NCBI GenBank assembly: GCA_963695075.1
Contig: CAVOFR010000007.1
Coordinates: 1,426,001-1,490,000, forward strand
Direction: 5' to 3'
DNA from: CAWCAL01 sp963695075
GTDB lineage: Bacteria; Actinomycetota; Acidimicrobiia; Acidimicrobiales; CAWCAL01
Length of the DNA: 64,000 nucleotides
Part shown: positions 25,758 through 33,528 of the stretch, piece after piece
Numbering within the stretch: position 1 is the stretch's first letter
Layout of the letters: each line of letters starts with the position of its first letter
Notes under the pieces: generated by a model
Told to the model about the DNA's origin: nothing
Databases searched by the model: none
Seen by the model: only the letters and a program-made list of their open reading frames with translations
Program-made: the position numbers and the translations under genes

Positions 25758-26240
25758 ATGGCAACGCTCGCAGAAACCGCGCCTGCCTTCGTCGACATGG
25801 CCCACCGCATCGTCTGGTGTTCCGCCGCCACCGCCGGAGACGACGGTAGACCCCGGTCGCGGATCCTCCATCCCGTCTGGGAGTGGGACGGCGCACAGTT
25901 GACCGGCTGGATCGCCACCGGCCCGACGCCGGTCAAGGCCGACCATCTCTCGGCCAATCCGTATCTGTCGTGCAGCTACTGGGACGCCACCCACGACACC
26001 TGCTCGGCCGATTGTGCGACGGAGTGGTTCACCGACGACGGCACGTGCGAATGGCTGTGGAAACGATTCCTCGGGGCCCCCGCTCCAGTGGGCTACGACC
26101 CGGCGATCATTCCGCAGTGGTCGGAGGGCCCCACCTCGGTGGCCTTCGCCGCCCTGAAGCTCGCCCCGTACCGGCTGCGCGTGTTCCCGGGGTCGGCGCT
26201 CATCGGCGGGAGCGGCACCGTCCACCACTGGGAGGCCTAG
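25758..26240 (+). CDS. Pyridoxamine 5'-phosphate oxidase-like flavin/F420-binding protein
   Basis: A 160-residue split-barrel protein of the PNPOx-like superfamily. The core pattern is visible: TAGDDGRPRSRILHPVWEWD (substrate/FMN strand), GWIATGPTPVKADHLSANPY and LSCSYWDATHDTCSAD. The C-terminal strand is LKLAPYRLRVFPGSALI. It has the compact size of the F420- or FMN-dependent reductases common in actinobacteria; the cofactor cannot be assigned by eye. The ATG at 25758 follows an AGGCAGGA element; upstream open frame overlaps the dead ATPase and is not used. Monocistronic, before rmuC. Confidence 0.8.
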   Translation: MATLAETAPAFVDMAHRIVWCSAATAGDDGRPRSRILHPVWEWDGAQLTGWIATGPTPVKADHLSANPYLSCSYWDATHDTCSADCATEWFTDDGTCEWLWKRFLGAPAPVGYDPAIIPQWSEGPTSVAFAALKLAPYRLRVFPGSALIGGSGTVHHWEA

Positions 26241-26268
26241 GGTCCCCGTCGATGTCACACCCCCTGCG

Positions 26269-26274
26269 TACGGT
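26269..26274 (+). promoter_or_regulatory. Putative leaderless -10 box for rmuC
   Basis: TACGGT ends 6 nt before the rmuC ATG, without a Shine-Dalgarno sequence in between. Confidence 0.45.
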
Positions 26275-26280
26275 TTTGGT

Positions 26281-27624
26281 ATGACATCGCTCGCCGCTCT
26301 CCTGGCCCTGCTCGCCATCGCCGCCATCTCCGTGGCCGTCGTCCTCGCCGTTCGCCTCACCGCGGCGCGCACCGCGCCGGCCCGGGCCGACGAGGTCGAT
26401 CGGGCCACGGTCGACGCGGTCAACGAGGTGGTCACCTCGGCGGTGGGCGACGCCGCCCGACGCATCGACGACCAGCTCGGCCACAGTCGCCGCGAGATGG
26501 ACCTGAGGGCCGAGGCGATGGACCGCCAGATGCTCCAGGCCCAGCAACGGCTCACCGAGACCCAGCAGGCGGTCCACGACCGGCTCGGCACCGTCGAGTC
26601 GTCGTTCGAGAAGAAGATCGAGTCGGTCGACAAGATCGTCGCCGAGCGCGTCGGCGGCGTACGCGAGGTCGTCGACGCCGGGATGACCGGTGTCGGCGAG
26701 CAGCTCGGCACCCAGATGACGGCCATGGGATCCGAGCTCAAGCGGCTGCAGGGCGAGCTCACCCAGATGCAGGAGAAGGGGGCGGCTCAACACAGCCAGT
26801 TCGTCGAGGGGCTCCAGGCGGCGGTCGAGGGTCAGCGTCAGCTGGCCGACACCACCGCCCAGCTCCGTGAGGCGTTGGCCAACCCGAAGGCCCGCGGTCA
26901 GTGGGGTGAGCGCATGGCCGACGACGTACTCCGCAGCGCCGGGTTCCGCGAGCACGTCAACTACCGCAAACAGATCCAGCTCCCGAGCGGTACCACGCCC
27001 GACTTCACCTTTCTGCTGCCCGACGATCAGCGTCTCCACATGGACGTGAAGTTCCCCGTCGACAACTACCTGCGCTACCTCGACAGCGAGCGCGACGACG
27101 AACGGGACCGGCTCGCCGGTCAGTTCAAACGCGACGTGCGGGGCCGGGTCAAGGAGCTCACCACCCGGGGCTACGCCGACCCGGTCACCACCCTCGGCTT
27201 CGTGCTCCTCTTCATTCCCAACGAGGCCGTCTACACCTTCATCCACGAGCAGGACCCCGAGTTCATCGACTTCGCCATGGGCCAGGGCGTGGCGGTCTGT
27301 TCCCCCAACACGCTGTTCGCCGTGCTCGCTGTGGTGCGCCGGCAGGTCGACGCGGTCGCGGTGCAGCGGGCCTCGAGCGAGATCCTCGAACGATTGGGCT
27401 CGTTCTCGGACCAATGGCAGAAGATGTCCGACGCGATCGACAAGGTCGAGCGGCAGGTGGCCACGGTCGCCAAGTCGGTGGGCGAGCTCTCGGGCACCCG
27501 GCGGCGCCAGCTCGAACGGGAGCTCGACAAGATCGAGGACGTGCGCAGTCGGGCCGGACTCGATCAGGTCGAGCTCCTGGCCGACGAGCGTCGACCGATC
27601 CTACGCGAGGTGTCCGGGGGCTGA
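26281..27624 (+). CDS. rmuC: DNA recombination protein RmuC
   Basis: RmuC-family protein (447 residues), linked to limiting inversions and other rearrangements; it has a predicted nuclease-like core. An N-terminal membrane anchor (LAALLALLAIAAISVAVVLA) is followed by a long coiled coil (about 40-200). The conserved core comes next: NPKARGQWGERMADDVLRSAGF, PDFTFLLPDDQRLHMDVKFP (D-x-D/E-x-K-like catalytic pattern), FIPNEAVYTFIHEQDPEF and SPNTLFAVLAVVRR. Length and domain order are standard. It appears to start a separate transcript from a leaderless-type promoter. Confidence 0.94.
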   Translation: MTSLAALLALLAIAAISVAVVLAVRLTAARTAPARADEVDRATVDAVNEVVTSAVGDAARRIDDQLGHSRREMDLRAEAMDRQMLQAQQRLTETQQAVHDRLGTVESSFEKKIESVDKIVAERVGGVREVVDAGMTGVGEQLGTQMTAMGSELKRLQGELTQMQEKGAAQHSQFVEGLQAAVEGQRQLADTTAQLREALANPKARGQWGERMADDVLRSAGFREHVNYRKQIQLPSGTTPDFTFLLPDDQRLHMDVKFPVDNYLRYLDSERDDERDRLAGQFKRDVRGRVKELTTRGYADPVTTLGFVLLFIPNEAVYTFIHEQDPEFIDFAMGQGVAVCSPNTLFAVLAVVRRQVDAVAVQRASSEILERLGSFSDQWQKMSDAIDKVERQVATVAKSVGELSGTRRRQLERELDKIEDVRSRAGLDQVELLADERRPILREVSGG

Positions 27625-27634
27625 GCCGGCGCCG

Positions 27635-28027
27635 TTGGTCCGTCACGCGTACGGGTCGGCACCTCGGCGCCGGAGCCGGCGTCGATGTCATGATGGCCGT
27701 TCCGCACCCGGTGACCCGGAGCGGATCGACGAGATCGTGTCCACCGCGGCATCCGACCTCGATGCGCTGGTCGTCGACGGGATCGGGTCGGCCGAGTTCG
27801 AGAGCGCGGTCGCCGTCCTGGCCGATCGCTACCGGTTCGTCGACGACGCCGATGGCCTGGCCGCCCTCACGGCCGAGCGGCTCCACGGAGCGGCGGCGCC
27901 ACCCGACCATGACGCCCGCGCCCCGGCCGTCAGCTCGGCCACCGTTCCCGAACTGAACGAGTTCGCTGCTGCGGTCCTCGATCCGGGCCGCCGTATTGTC
28001 GTTCGCCGCACTCCGCGCCGTCGGTAG
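27635..28027 (+). CDS. Hypothetical protein
   Basis: A 130-codon frame between rmuC and metG with a TTG start 10 nt after the rmuC stop. The first ~28 residues are Arg-rich and look non-coding. From about residue 29 (PERIDEIVSTAASDLDAL) the composition is protein-like and continues to VPELNEFAAAVLDPGRRIVV near the end. That last part faintly resembles the C-terminal ends of M16-family peptidases, but no metal-binding motif is present and the match is too weak to name it. The true start may be the GTG at 27736. Possibly a remnant. Confidence 0.4.
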   Translation: MVRHAYGSAPRRRSRRRCHDGRSAPGDPERIDEIVSTAASDLDALVVDGIGSAEFESAVAVLADRYRFVDDADGLAALTAERLHGAAAPPDHDARAPAVSSATVPELNEFAAAVLDPGRRIVVRRTPRRR

Positions 28028-28030
28028 GGT
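28025..28030 (+). promoter_or_regulatory. Putative leaderless -10 box for metG
   Basis: TAGGGT is spaced 6 nt from the metG GTG start codon. It supports that start and a leaderless transcript. Confidence 0.45.
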
Positions 28031-28036
28031 TGAGCC

Positions 28037-29542
28037 GTGCCCCCCTTCTACGTCACGACGCCGATCTACTACGTCAACGACATCCCGCACATCGGTCACG
28101 CCTACACCACGACGATCGCCGACGGCGTGGCCCGCTGGCATCGTCTGCTGGGCGACGACGTGCGGTTCACCACCGGGACCGACGAGCACGGCCTGAAGGT
28201 CCAGCGTGCGGCTGAAGAGCAGGGCCGGTCGGCGCAGGAGCACGCCGATCTGACCAGTGCCCGGTTCCGCGAGACCTGGGATCTGCTCGGCATCACCTAC
28301 GACGACTTCATCCGGACCACCGAGCCCCGCCATCACCGGGCGGTCCAGGAGCTGCTCCAGAAGGTCTACGACAACGGCTGGATCTACCGGGACACCTATT
28401 CGGGTCTGTACTGCGTGGCCTGCGAGGCCTACTACAACGACGACGATCTCATCGACGGCAATTGCCCCATCCACGACCGGCCGGTCGAGCACCTCGACGA
28501 GGACAACTGGTTCTTCGAACTGTCCGCCTTCGAGGGACCGTTGACCGAGTGGTACGAGGCCAACCCGACAGCCGTGCAACCCGACGGCAAACGCAACGAG
28601 GCGCTCGGATTGATCCGCCAGGGCCTCGACGACGTTTCGATCACCCGCACGTCGATCGACTGGGGTGTGCCGGTGCCCTGGGACGAGGACCACGTGTTCT
28701 ACGTCTGGTACGACGCGCTCATCAACTACGCCACGTCGGCCGGGTACGGTGTCGACGAAGAGGCGTTCGACCGGTGGTGGCCGCACGTCCATCACCTCCT
28801 GGCCAAGGACATCCTCCGGTTCCACTGCGTCTACTGGCCGGCCATGCTCCTGGCGGCGGGGCTCGAACCGCCGCATCGCCTGAAGGTCCACGGCTATCTG
28901 CTCGTCGGCGGCGAGAAGATGTCCAAGACCCGACTCAACCAGATCTTCCCGGCCGACCTGGTCGAGACCTTCGGTGTCGACGGGTTTCGGTACCACTTCC
29001 TGCGGGACACGCCGTTCGGTCCCGACGGCGACTTCAGCTACGAGGGCATGGTCAGCCGCTACAACTCGGATCTGGCCAATCAGTACGGGAATCTCGTCTC
29101 GCGGGTGAGCACCGTCGTGACCAAGAAGTGCGACGGCATCGGACCGGCTCCGAGATCCGACAGTTCGCTCGCGGCGGTGGCGGCCACGGCGGTCGACGAG
29201 ACCACATCGGCCTGGGCTGACATCGCGCCCAGCCGGGCCCTCGACGCCACCTGGTCCCTGATACGTGAGACCAACGCCTTCCTGGAGGAACACGAGCCGT
29301 GGAAGATGGATCCGGGGCCCGAGGTCGACGTCGTGCTCGGTGACGCCCTCGAAGCGCTTCGAATCGTCACCATCCTGGCCACGCCGGCCATCCCCGAGGC
29401 GAGCGCCGAGGTCTGGCGCCGGATCGGACTACCGGGTTCTCCCACCGATCGGCCTCTGGCCGAGGTGATCGCCTGGGGTGGTTATCCGGGCGGGCTCACC
29501 GTCGAGAAGGGTGATCCCCTCTTCCCGCGCCTGAAGGCGTAG
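28037..29542 (+). CDS. metG: Methionyl-tRNA synthetase
   Basis: Class I aminoacyl-tRNA synthetase charging tRNA-Met. The 501-residue protein starts with FYVTTPIYYVNDIPHIGHAY (HIGH motif as HIGH), has a connective-peptide region with a single Cys pair (CVACEAYY), FYVWYDALINYATSAG, and the catalytic loop GGEKMSKTRLNQI (KMSKS motif). The alpha-helical anticodon domain follows (about 355-501). There is no C-terminal EMAP/Trbp111 tRNA-binding extension, as in short actinobacterial forms. GTG start. It is followed after 2 nt by tatD, the usual metG-tatD pair. Confidence 0.97.
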   Translation: MPPFYVTTPIYYVNDIPHIGHAYTTTIADGVARWHRLLGDDVRFTTGTDEHGLKVQRAAEEQGRSAQEHADLTSARFRETWDLLGITYDDFIRTTEPRHHRAVQELLQKVYDNGWIYRDTYSGLYCVACEAYYNDDDLIDGNCPIHDRPVEHLDEDNWFFELSAFEGPLTEWYEANPTAVQPDGKRNEALGLIRQGLDDVSITRTSIDWGVPVPWDEDHVFYVWYDALINYATSAGYGVDEEAFDRWWPHVHHLLAKDILRFHCVYWPAMLLAAGLEPPHRLKVHGYLLVGGEKMSKTRLNQIFPADLVETFGVDGFRYHFLRDTPFGPDGDFSYEGMVSRYNSDLANQYGNLVSRVSTVVTKKCDGIGPAPRSDSSLAAVAATAVDETTSAWADIAPSRALDATWSLIRETNAFLEEHEPWKMDPGPEVDVVLGDALEALRIVTILATPAIPEASAEVWRRIGLPGSPTDRPLAEVIAWGGYPGGLTVEKGDPLFPRLKA

Positions 29543-29544
29543 GA

Positions 29545-30330
29545 ATGGGGGAATCGACCGAGAGCGTGCCGGCCTCGGCGCCGTTGCGGTGGTTCGACAA
29601 CCACTGTCATCTCGAGCCGGGTGAGGCCGGTGTCGCGACCATCGATCGGGCCCGACTGGCGGGAGTCGATCGGCTCATCGACGTCGGTACCGATCTCGAA
29701 CGGTCCCGGCAGGCCATCGGCACCGCCCGGTCCGCAGATGGCGTCGCGGCCACAGCCGGGGTCCATCCCCACGATGCGAACGACGGCATCGAGGGTATCG
29801 AGGCTCTGCTGGCCGAGCCCGAGGTCGTCGCCGTGGGGGAGTGCGGGCTCGACTACCACTACGACCATTCACCGCGGCCGGTGCAGCAGGACATCTTCGC
29901 GGCGCAGATCGCCCTGGCCCATCGCCACGGGCTACCCCTGGTCATCCACACCAGAGAGGCGTGGGACGACACCTTCGCCATCCTCGACCGTGAGGGCACG
30001 CCCGAGAGGACGGTCTTCCACTGCTTCACCGGTGGGCCCGGCGAGCAGGCCGAGGCGCTGGACCGTGGGGCGGTCATCTCGTTCAGCGGCATCGTCACGT
30101 TCAACTCGGCCGCCGACGTGCAAGAGGCCGCCCGTCAGTGCCCGCTCGATCGGCTCCACGTCGAGACCGACGCGCCCTACCTGGCTCCGGTTCCGCACCG
30201 GGGCAGACCGAACGAACCGGCCTGGGTGAGCCACGTGGGGGCCAAGGTGGCCGAGCTGAAACAGATCGACGTCGCCCGGGTGGCCCGGGCCACCTGGGCG
30301 AACGCCGATCGGTTCTTCGCCCGGGAGTAG
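29545..30330 (+). CDS. tatD: TatD-family metal-dependent hydrolase (DNase)
   Basis: TIM-barrel metal-dependent nuclease/hydrolase of the TatD family, 261 residues. The metal-binding series is intact: FDNHCHLE (family HxH), AVGECGLDYHYD (Glu ligand), LVIHTREAWDDTF, VFHCFTGGPGEQA, ISFSGIVTF and LHVETDAPYLAPVPHRGRPN. The family excises 3' ends and has been linked to DNA repair. The ATG lies 2 nt after the metG stop, so the genes are coupled. It is followed by a convergent gene across 26 bp. Confidence 0.95.
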   Translation: MGESTESVPASAPLRWFDNHCHLEPGEAGVATIDRARLAGVDRLIDVGTDLERSRQAIGTARSADGVAATAGVHPHDANDGIEGIEALLAEPEVVAVGECGLDYHYDHSPRPVQQDIFAAQIALAHRHGLPLVIHTREAWDDTFAILDREGTPERTVFHCFTGGPGEQAEALDRGAVISFSGIVTFNSAADVQEAARQCPLDRLHVETDAPYLAPVPHRGRPNEPAWVSHVGAKVAELKQIDVARVARATWANADRFFARE

Positions 30331-30356
30331 CGAAGAGGCGCGGTGGCGAGGAGGCG

Positions 30357-30887
30357 CTACGCGGGGGTGACGGTGATGGTGAAGAAGGAGAAGTGGTCCG
30401 TCGATCCGTAGTCGTAGAAGACGTAGTGGTCGATGACTCCGAAGCCCGCGATGGTGAGGGTCTCCGTTGCTCCGTTCCAGGTGGCTCGGCTGATCGTGTT
30501 GTCGAAGCGGATCAGCCGACGGCTGTCGTTGAGGTACACCTCGTTGATGGCCGGTCCGAGTTCAGAGCGAAACAGGCCGAAGGCCCCGGTCGTGAGGTCG
30601 TGGATCGAAAAGGACGGATCGAAGGTCGACGGGTAGTCGAAGTCGCGGACACCGCCGGACAGGTACAGGGCTCCCCACGGGAGTTGTCCCTGCACGATCT
30701 GGGTCCCGGTGCCGGTGAAGCCGATGGTCGGGTCGTCCAGTCCACTGAACGTCGCTTTGACGCTCCACGCGGTCGTTTCCTGGGCGTCGGCCGGCGGTGC
30801 GGCGCCGGCCAGGAGAGCGGCGACGAGGGCCAGGGTGATGATGAGGCGCGCGATGCCACCTCGGGTGGTCAAAGGGATGGTGGGCAC
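30357..30887 (-). CDS. Secreted hypothetical protein
   Basis: Not recognised. The 176-residue product has a clear Sec signal peptide (ARLIITLALVAALLAGAAPP, cleavage likely after ADA-Q). A ~140-residue mature domain rich in Phe, Tyr, Thr and Asp follows, with predicted beta-strands such as TETLTIAGFGVIDHYVFYDY and DHFSFFTITVTP. No Cys, lipobox or catalytic motif is apparent. GTG start. A TATAAT box lies 39 nt upstream on this strand, so it is probably transcribed alone. Confidence 0.65.
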   Translation of the reverse strand: MPTIPLTTRGGIARLIITLALVAALLAGAAPPADAQETTAWSVKATFSGLDDPTIGFTGTGTQIVQGQLPWGALYLSGGVRDFDYPSTFDPSFSIHDLTTGAFGLFRSELGPAINEVYLNDSRRLIRFDNTISRATWNGATETLTIAGFGVIDHYVFYDYGSTDHFSFFTITVTPA

Positions 30888-30925
30888 GGTGGTGCTCCGG
30901 TTCCCCCCGCCTGCTGTTTGACAGC

Positions 30926-30931
30926 ATTATA
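30926..30931 (-). promoter_or_regulatory. Putative -10 box (TATAAT) for secreted protein gene
   Basis: A perfect TATAAT on the minus strand, 38 nt before the GTG at 30887, in an unusually AT-rich spot. The -35 region is not convincing. Next to it, GCTGT-TTG-ACAGC (30913-30925) is a small inverted repeat that could be a regulator site in this divergent region. Confidence 0.4.
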
Positions 30932-30940
30932 CAATCGCCA

Positions 30941-31777
30941 ATGGTCCCTGGGTTGCGATTGTGTTACGAACGTCATACGATCGTCAGTCCGATTGGAACG
31001 TCGAGGAGTAGCGCCGTCCACCGTTCGCACCCCCTGGAGACCCGCGGCACCGTCGTCGCGGTCACGGCACTGCTGGCGATCGGGTTCTTCGTGATCGATT
31101 TCGTCACCGACTTCGGTGACCCGGGTCGGGGCCGGCAGGTCCAGACCGCCGCCGCCGCCCAGTCGGCCGACGACGGTCCCGATCTCTCACAGGTCGAGCT
31201 CGGTCGACCGACCACCACCGCAGTCGAGGTCGTCGTCGAAGCCCTGCCGGTGGACAACGAGCCGTTCACCCGCTGGGCCGCGGTCATCGATCCGGAGCGA
31301 CTCGATGCCCCGGCACCGACCGACGTGACGGCAGAAGCAGAGGTGCCCGACACGACGGCGGCTCCCGCTTCCGAGACGACGGTCCCGCCCGCGACGGATC
31401 CTCCCGCCCCACCGCCGACCGAGGCCCCTCCACCGCCGTCGACGACCCAGGCGCCGCCACCTCCTCCGCCCACCGAACCGCCGGCCCCGCCATCGGTCGA
31501 CGGGCTCAGCGCGTCCGACCTCGCCACCCTGCGCAACTGCGAGTCGGGCGGCAACTACAGCGCCTACAACCCGAGCGGCCCCTACATGGGCGCCTACCAG
31601 TTCGGGCAGTCGGCGTGGAACGGCACCGCCAACTGGCTCGGGCGCGGTGACCTGGTGGGGATGGCTCCGTCAAACGCCAGCCCGGCCGTGCAGGACGCGA
31701 TGGCCGTGGGCTTGTGGCGCATGTCCGGACCGGGGCAGTGGCCGCATTGCGGCGCGCACCTTCCGCCCAAGCCGTGA
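30941..31777 (+). CDS. Rpf-like peptidoglycan lytic transglycosylase
   Basis: Cell-wall-cleaving enzyme of the resuscitation-promoting-factor/transglycosylase-like family. Of 278 residues, about 1-35 are cytoplasmic, and TVVAVTALLAIGFFVIDFVT is a membrane anchor. A long Pro/Thr-rich wall-spanning linker follows (about 105-185). The C-terminal Rpf domain has the catalytic Glu in LRNCESGGNYSAYNPSGPYM, then GAYQFGQSAWNG and PGQWPHCG; the two Cys probably form the conserved disulfide. Start uncertain: ATG 30941 is the only ATG, with in-frame TTG at 30953 and 30959. It precedes rsmA by 13 nt, the usual rpf-rsmA-ispE order of actinobacteria. Confidence 0.85.
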   Translation: MVPGLRLCYERHTIVSPIGTSRSSAVHRSHPLETRGTVVAVTALLAIGFFVIDFVTDFGDPGRGRQVQTAAAAQSADDGPDLSQVELGRPTTTAVEVVVEALPVDNEPFTRWAAVIDPERLDAPAPTDVTAEAEVPDTTAAPASETTVPPATDPPAPPPTEAPPPPSTTQAPPPPPPTEPPAPPSVDGLSASDLATLRNCESGGNYSAYNPSGPYMGAYQFGQSAWNGTANWLGRGDLVGMAPSNASPAVQDAMAVGLWRMSGPGQWPHCGAHLPPKP

Positions 31778-31790
31778 CCCTCGGGCTCTC

Positions 31791-32612
31791 TTGACACACA
31801 GCCCCCGTCAGATCCGGGCACTGCTCGAGTCCGGCGATCTGGCCCCGCGCCGCTCGCTGGGTCAGAACTTCGTCGCCGACGCCAATACGGTCCGGCGCAT
31901 CGCCCGTCTGGCCGAGGTGGGACCAGGCGATCGCGTCGTCGAGATCGGCGCCGGGCTCGGTTCGCTGACCCTGGCACTGGCCGAGACCGGGGCCCAGGTC
32001 ACCGCGATCGAAACCGATCCCGGTCTGGCCCGGGTCCTGCGCGAAGTCCTCCTCGGGACGGACGCTGCGATCCGATTGATCGAGGCCGACGCCCTGTCTC
32101 TCGACTGGAACGAGGTGCTCGATCCCGCCCAGGCGTGGACGGTCGTTGCGAACCTGCCGTACAACATCGCCACGCCGTTGCTGCTCGACCTGCTGGACCA
32201 CGTGCCGCAGATCCGGCGGTACCTGGTGATGGTCCAGCGGGAAGCCGGTGAGCGGCTCATCGCCGAGCCCGGCTCGAAGATCTATGGCGTGCCCTCGCTG
32301 AAGATCGCCTACCGGGCGACCGGCCGGCTGGTCGGGAAGGTCCCGCCCGAGGTGTTCGTGCCTCGGCCCAAGGTCGAGTCCGTACTCGTGGCGCTCGAGC
32401 GGCGCGCCGAGCCCGCCGTCGACGTGGACGCCGAGGTGCTCTTCGACCTGATCCGGACGGGCTTCCAGCAGCGCAGGAAGATGCTCCGTAGTGCCCTGAA
32501 GGGACATGCGACGGTGGAGCAGATCGAAGCGGCCGGTCTGCGACCCGAGGCGCGCGCCGGCGAAATCGACCTGGCAGCGTGGGCCGCCCTCACCCGTACG
32601 CTGTCGGCATGA
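31791..32612 (+). CDS. rsmA: 16S rRNA dimethyladenosine transferase RsmA (KsgA)
   Basis: SAM-dependent N6-dimethylation of the two adenosines in the helix 45 loop of 16S rRNA. In its 273 residues are RRSLGQNFVADANTVRRIA, motif I VVEIGAGLGSLTLALAETG, AIETDPGLARVL, the catalytic VANLPYNIATPLL (NLPY), MVQREAGERLIAEPGSK and PKVESVLVALERR. The TTG at 31791 sits right after the Rpf gene and gives the family N-terminus; longer frames overlap the Rpf gene. Its stop overlaps ispE in ATGA. Confidence 0.96.
   Translation: MTHSPRQIRALLESGDLAPRRSLGQNFVADANTVRRIARLAEVGPGDRVVEIGAGLGSLTLALAETGAQVTAIETDPGLARVLREVLLGTDAAIRLIEADALSLDWNEVLDPAQAWTVVANLPYNIATPLLLDLLDHVPQIRRYLVMVQREAGERLIAEPGSKIYGVPSLKIAYRATGRLVGKVPPEVFVPRPKVESVLVALERRAEPAVDVDAEVLFDLIRTGFQQRRKMLRSALKGHATVEQIEAAGLRPEARAGEIDLAAWAALTRTLSA
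32597..32602 (+). promoter_or_regulatory. Putative leaderless -10 box for ispE
   Basis: TACGCT lies 6 nt before the ispE ATG, inside the end of rsmA. It would let ispE be transcribed separately. Confidence 0.4.
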
Positions 32613-33337
32613 TCGAGGTGCCGGCACCGGCCAAGCTCACCCTGTCGCTCCGGATCACGGGGATCCGCCCGGACGGCTACCACCTGATCGACGCCGAGAT
32701 GGCAAGCCTGGATCTGGCCGATCGCCTGATGATCGATCCCGACGGGACCGGCGTCGAGTTCACCGGTCCGGCGAGCATCCTCGATGGGGACGCCCCGATG
32801 CCGAACGACGGGGCCGATCTGGTGAGTCGAGCGCTCGTGCTCTGCGGTCGGTCGGCCTCTGTGACGGTCGGCAAGCACATTCCGGCGGGCGCCGGTCTCG
32901 GAGGAGGGTCGGCGGATGCCGCCGCCATTCTGCGTTGGGCAGGCTTCGATGACCTCGAGGCCGCCGCAGCGATCGGAGCCGACGTGGCTTTCTGCATCCT
33001 CGGCGGCCGGGCCCGGGTCCGGGGAATCGGTGAGCAGGTCGAGCCGCTGCCGCATCGACACGAAACCTTCACGTTGCTGACCCCGCCGGTGCACTGCTCG
33101 ACGCCGCGGGTCTACGCGAAGTGGGACGAGCTCGGCGGCCCCACCGGCGATCATCACAACGACCTCGAGCCGGCCGCCCTGGCCGCCTATCCGGACCTGG
33201 CCCGCCATCGGGACGAGTTGGGCGATCGGGCGGGGGAGCGGCCGCGTCTGGCGGGCAGTGGGAGCACGTGGTTCGTCGAAGGTGTGGTCGAGGGGCCCGG
33301 GCTTCGCGTCGTCCACACGATCGAAGCCGCCAGCTGA
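32609..33337 (+). CDS. ispE: 4-diphosphocytidyl-2-C-methyl-D-erythritol kinase
   Basis: GHMP kinase of the MEP isoprenoid pathway, phosphorylating CDP-ME at the 2-hydroxyl. It begins VPAPAKLTLSLRITGIRPDGYH (PAKxNL motif with Thr in place of Asn) and contains the ATP-binding KHIPAGAGLGGGSADAAAILR and the C-terminal GLRVVHTIEAAS. At 242 residues it is shorter than typical IspE (~280-310), with a trimmed C-terminal domain (LAGSGSTWFVEG for the GSGxxxF motif). The catalytic core appears complete. ATG overlaps the rsmA stop. Confidence 0.9.
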   Translation: MIEVPAPAKLTLSLRITGIRPDGYHLIDAEMASLDLADRLMIDPDGTGVEFTGPASILDGDAPMPNDGADLVSRALVLCGRSASVTVGKHIPAGAGLGGGSADAAAILRWAGFDDLEAAAAIGADVAFCILGGRARVRGIGEQVEPLPHRHETFTLLTPPVHCSTPRVYAKWDELGGPTGDHHNDLEPAALAAYPDLARHRDELGDRAGERPRLAGSGSTWFVEGVVEGPGLRVVHTIEAAS

Positions 33338-33413
33338 CGGCACGGTCGGCCAACCTGAGACGTCAGCGCCGAGAATGCCTGTACGGTCATGGGATGCCGC
33401 GCGCGGCGCGCGA

Positions 33414-33486
33414 TGGCCGGTAGTTCAATTGGTAGAACGCCTGGTTTTGGTCCAGGAGGTCGCAGGTTCGATCCCTGCCCGGCCAG
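33414..33486 (+). tRNA. tRNA-Gln (TTG anticodon)
   Basis: The cloverleaf folds fully by eye: acceptor TGGCCGG/CCGGCCA with discriminator G, D-arm GTTC...GAAC, anticodon stem CCTGG/CCAGG with loop TTTTGGT (anticodon TTG), T-arm GCAGG-TTCGATC-CCTGC. CCA is not encoded. Its 3' part from the anticodon loop onward is the attL core of the integrated element, so the element restores an intact tRNA on integration. Confidence 0.96.
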
Positions 33487-33488
33487 CA
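33445..33488 (+). repeat. attL core (44-bp direct repeat, tRNA-Gln 3' part)
   Basis: Starts in the anticodon loop (TTTTGGTCC) and ends two bases past the tRNA discriminator (...GGCCAGCA). Identical over 44 bp to 44112-44155; the flanking bases differ on both sides. Confidence 0.95.
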
Positions 33489-33528
33489 TCCTTGCAATTG
33501 CAGGCGAATCGGGAAACGGTCTGTTAGC

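Noticed and set aside
27263..29293. Long minus-strand ORF of 676 codons opposite metG
   Set aside because: Fully antisense to metG and the end of rmuC; no recognisable protein features.
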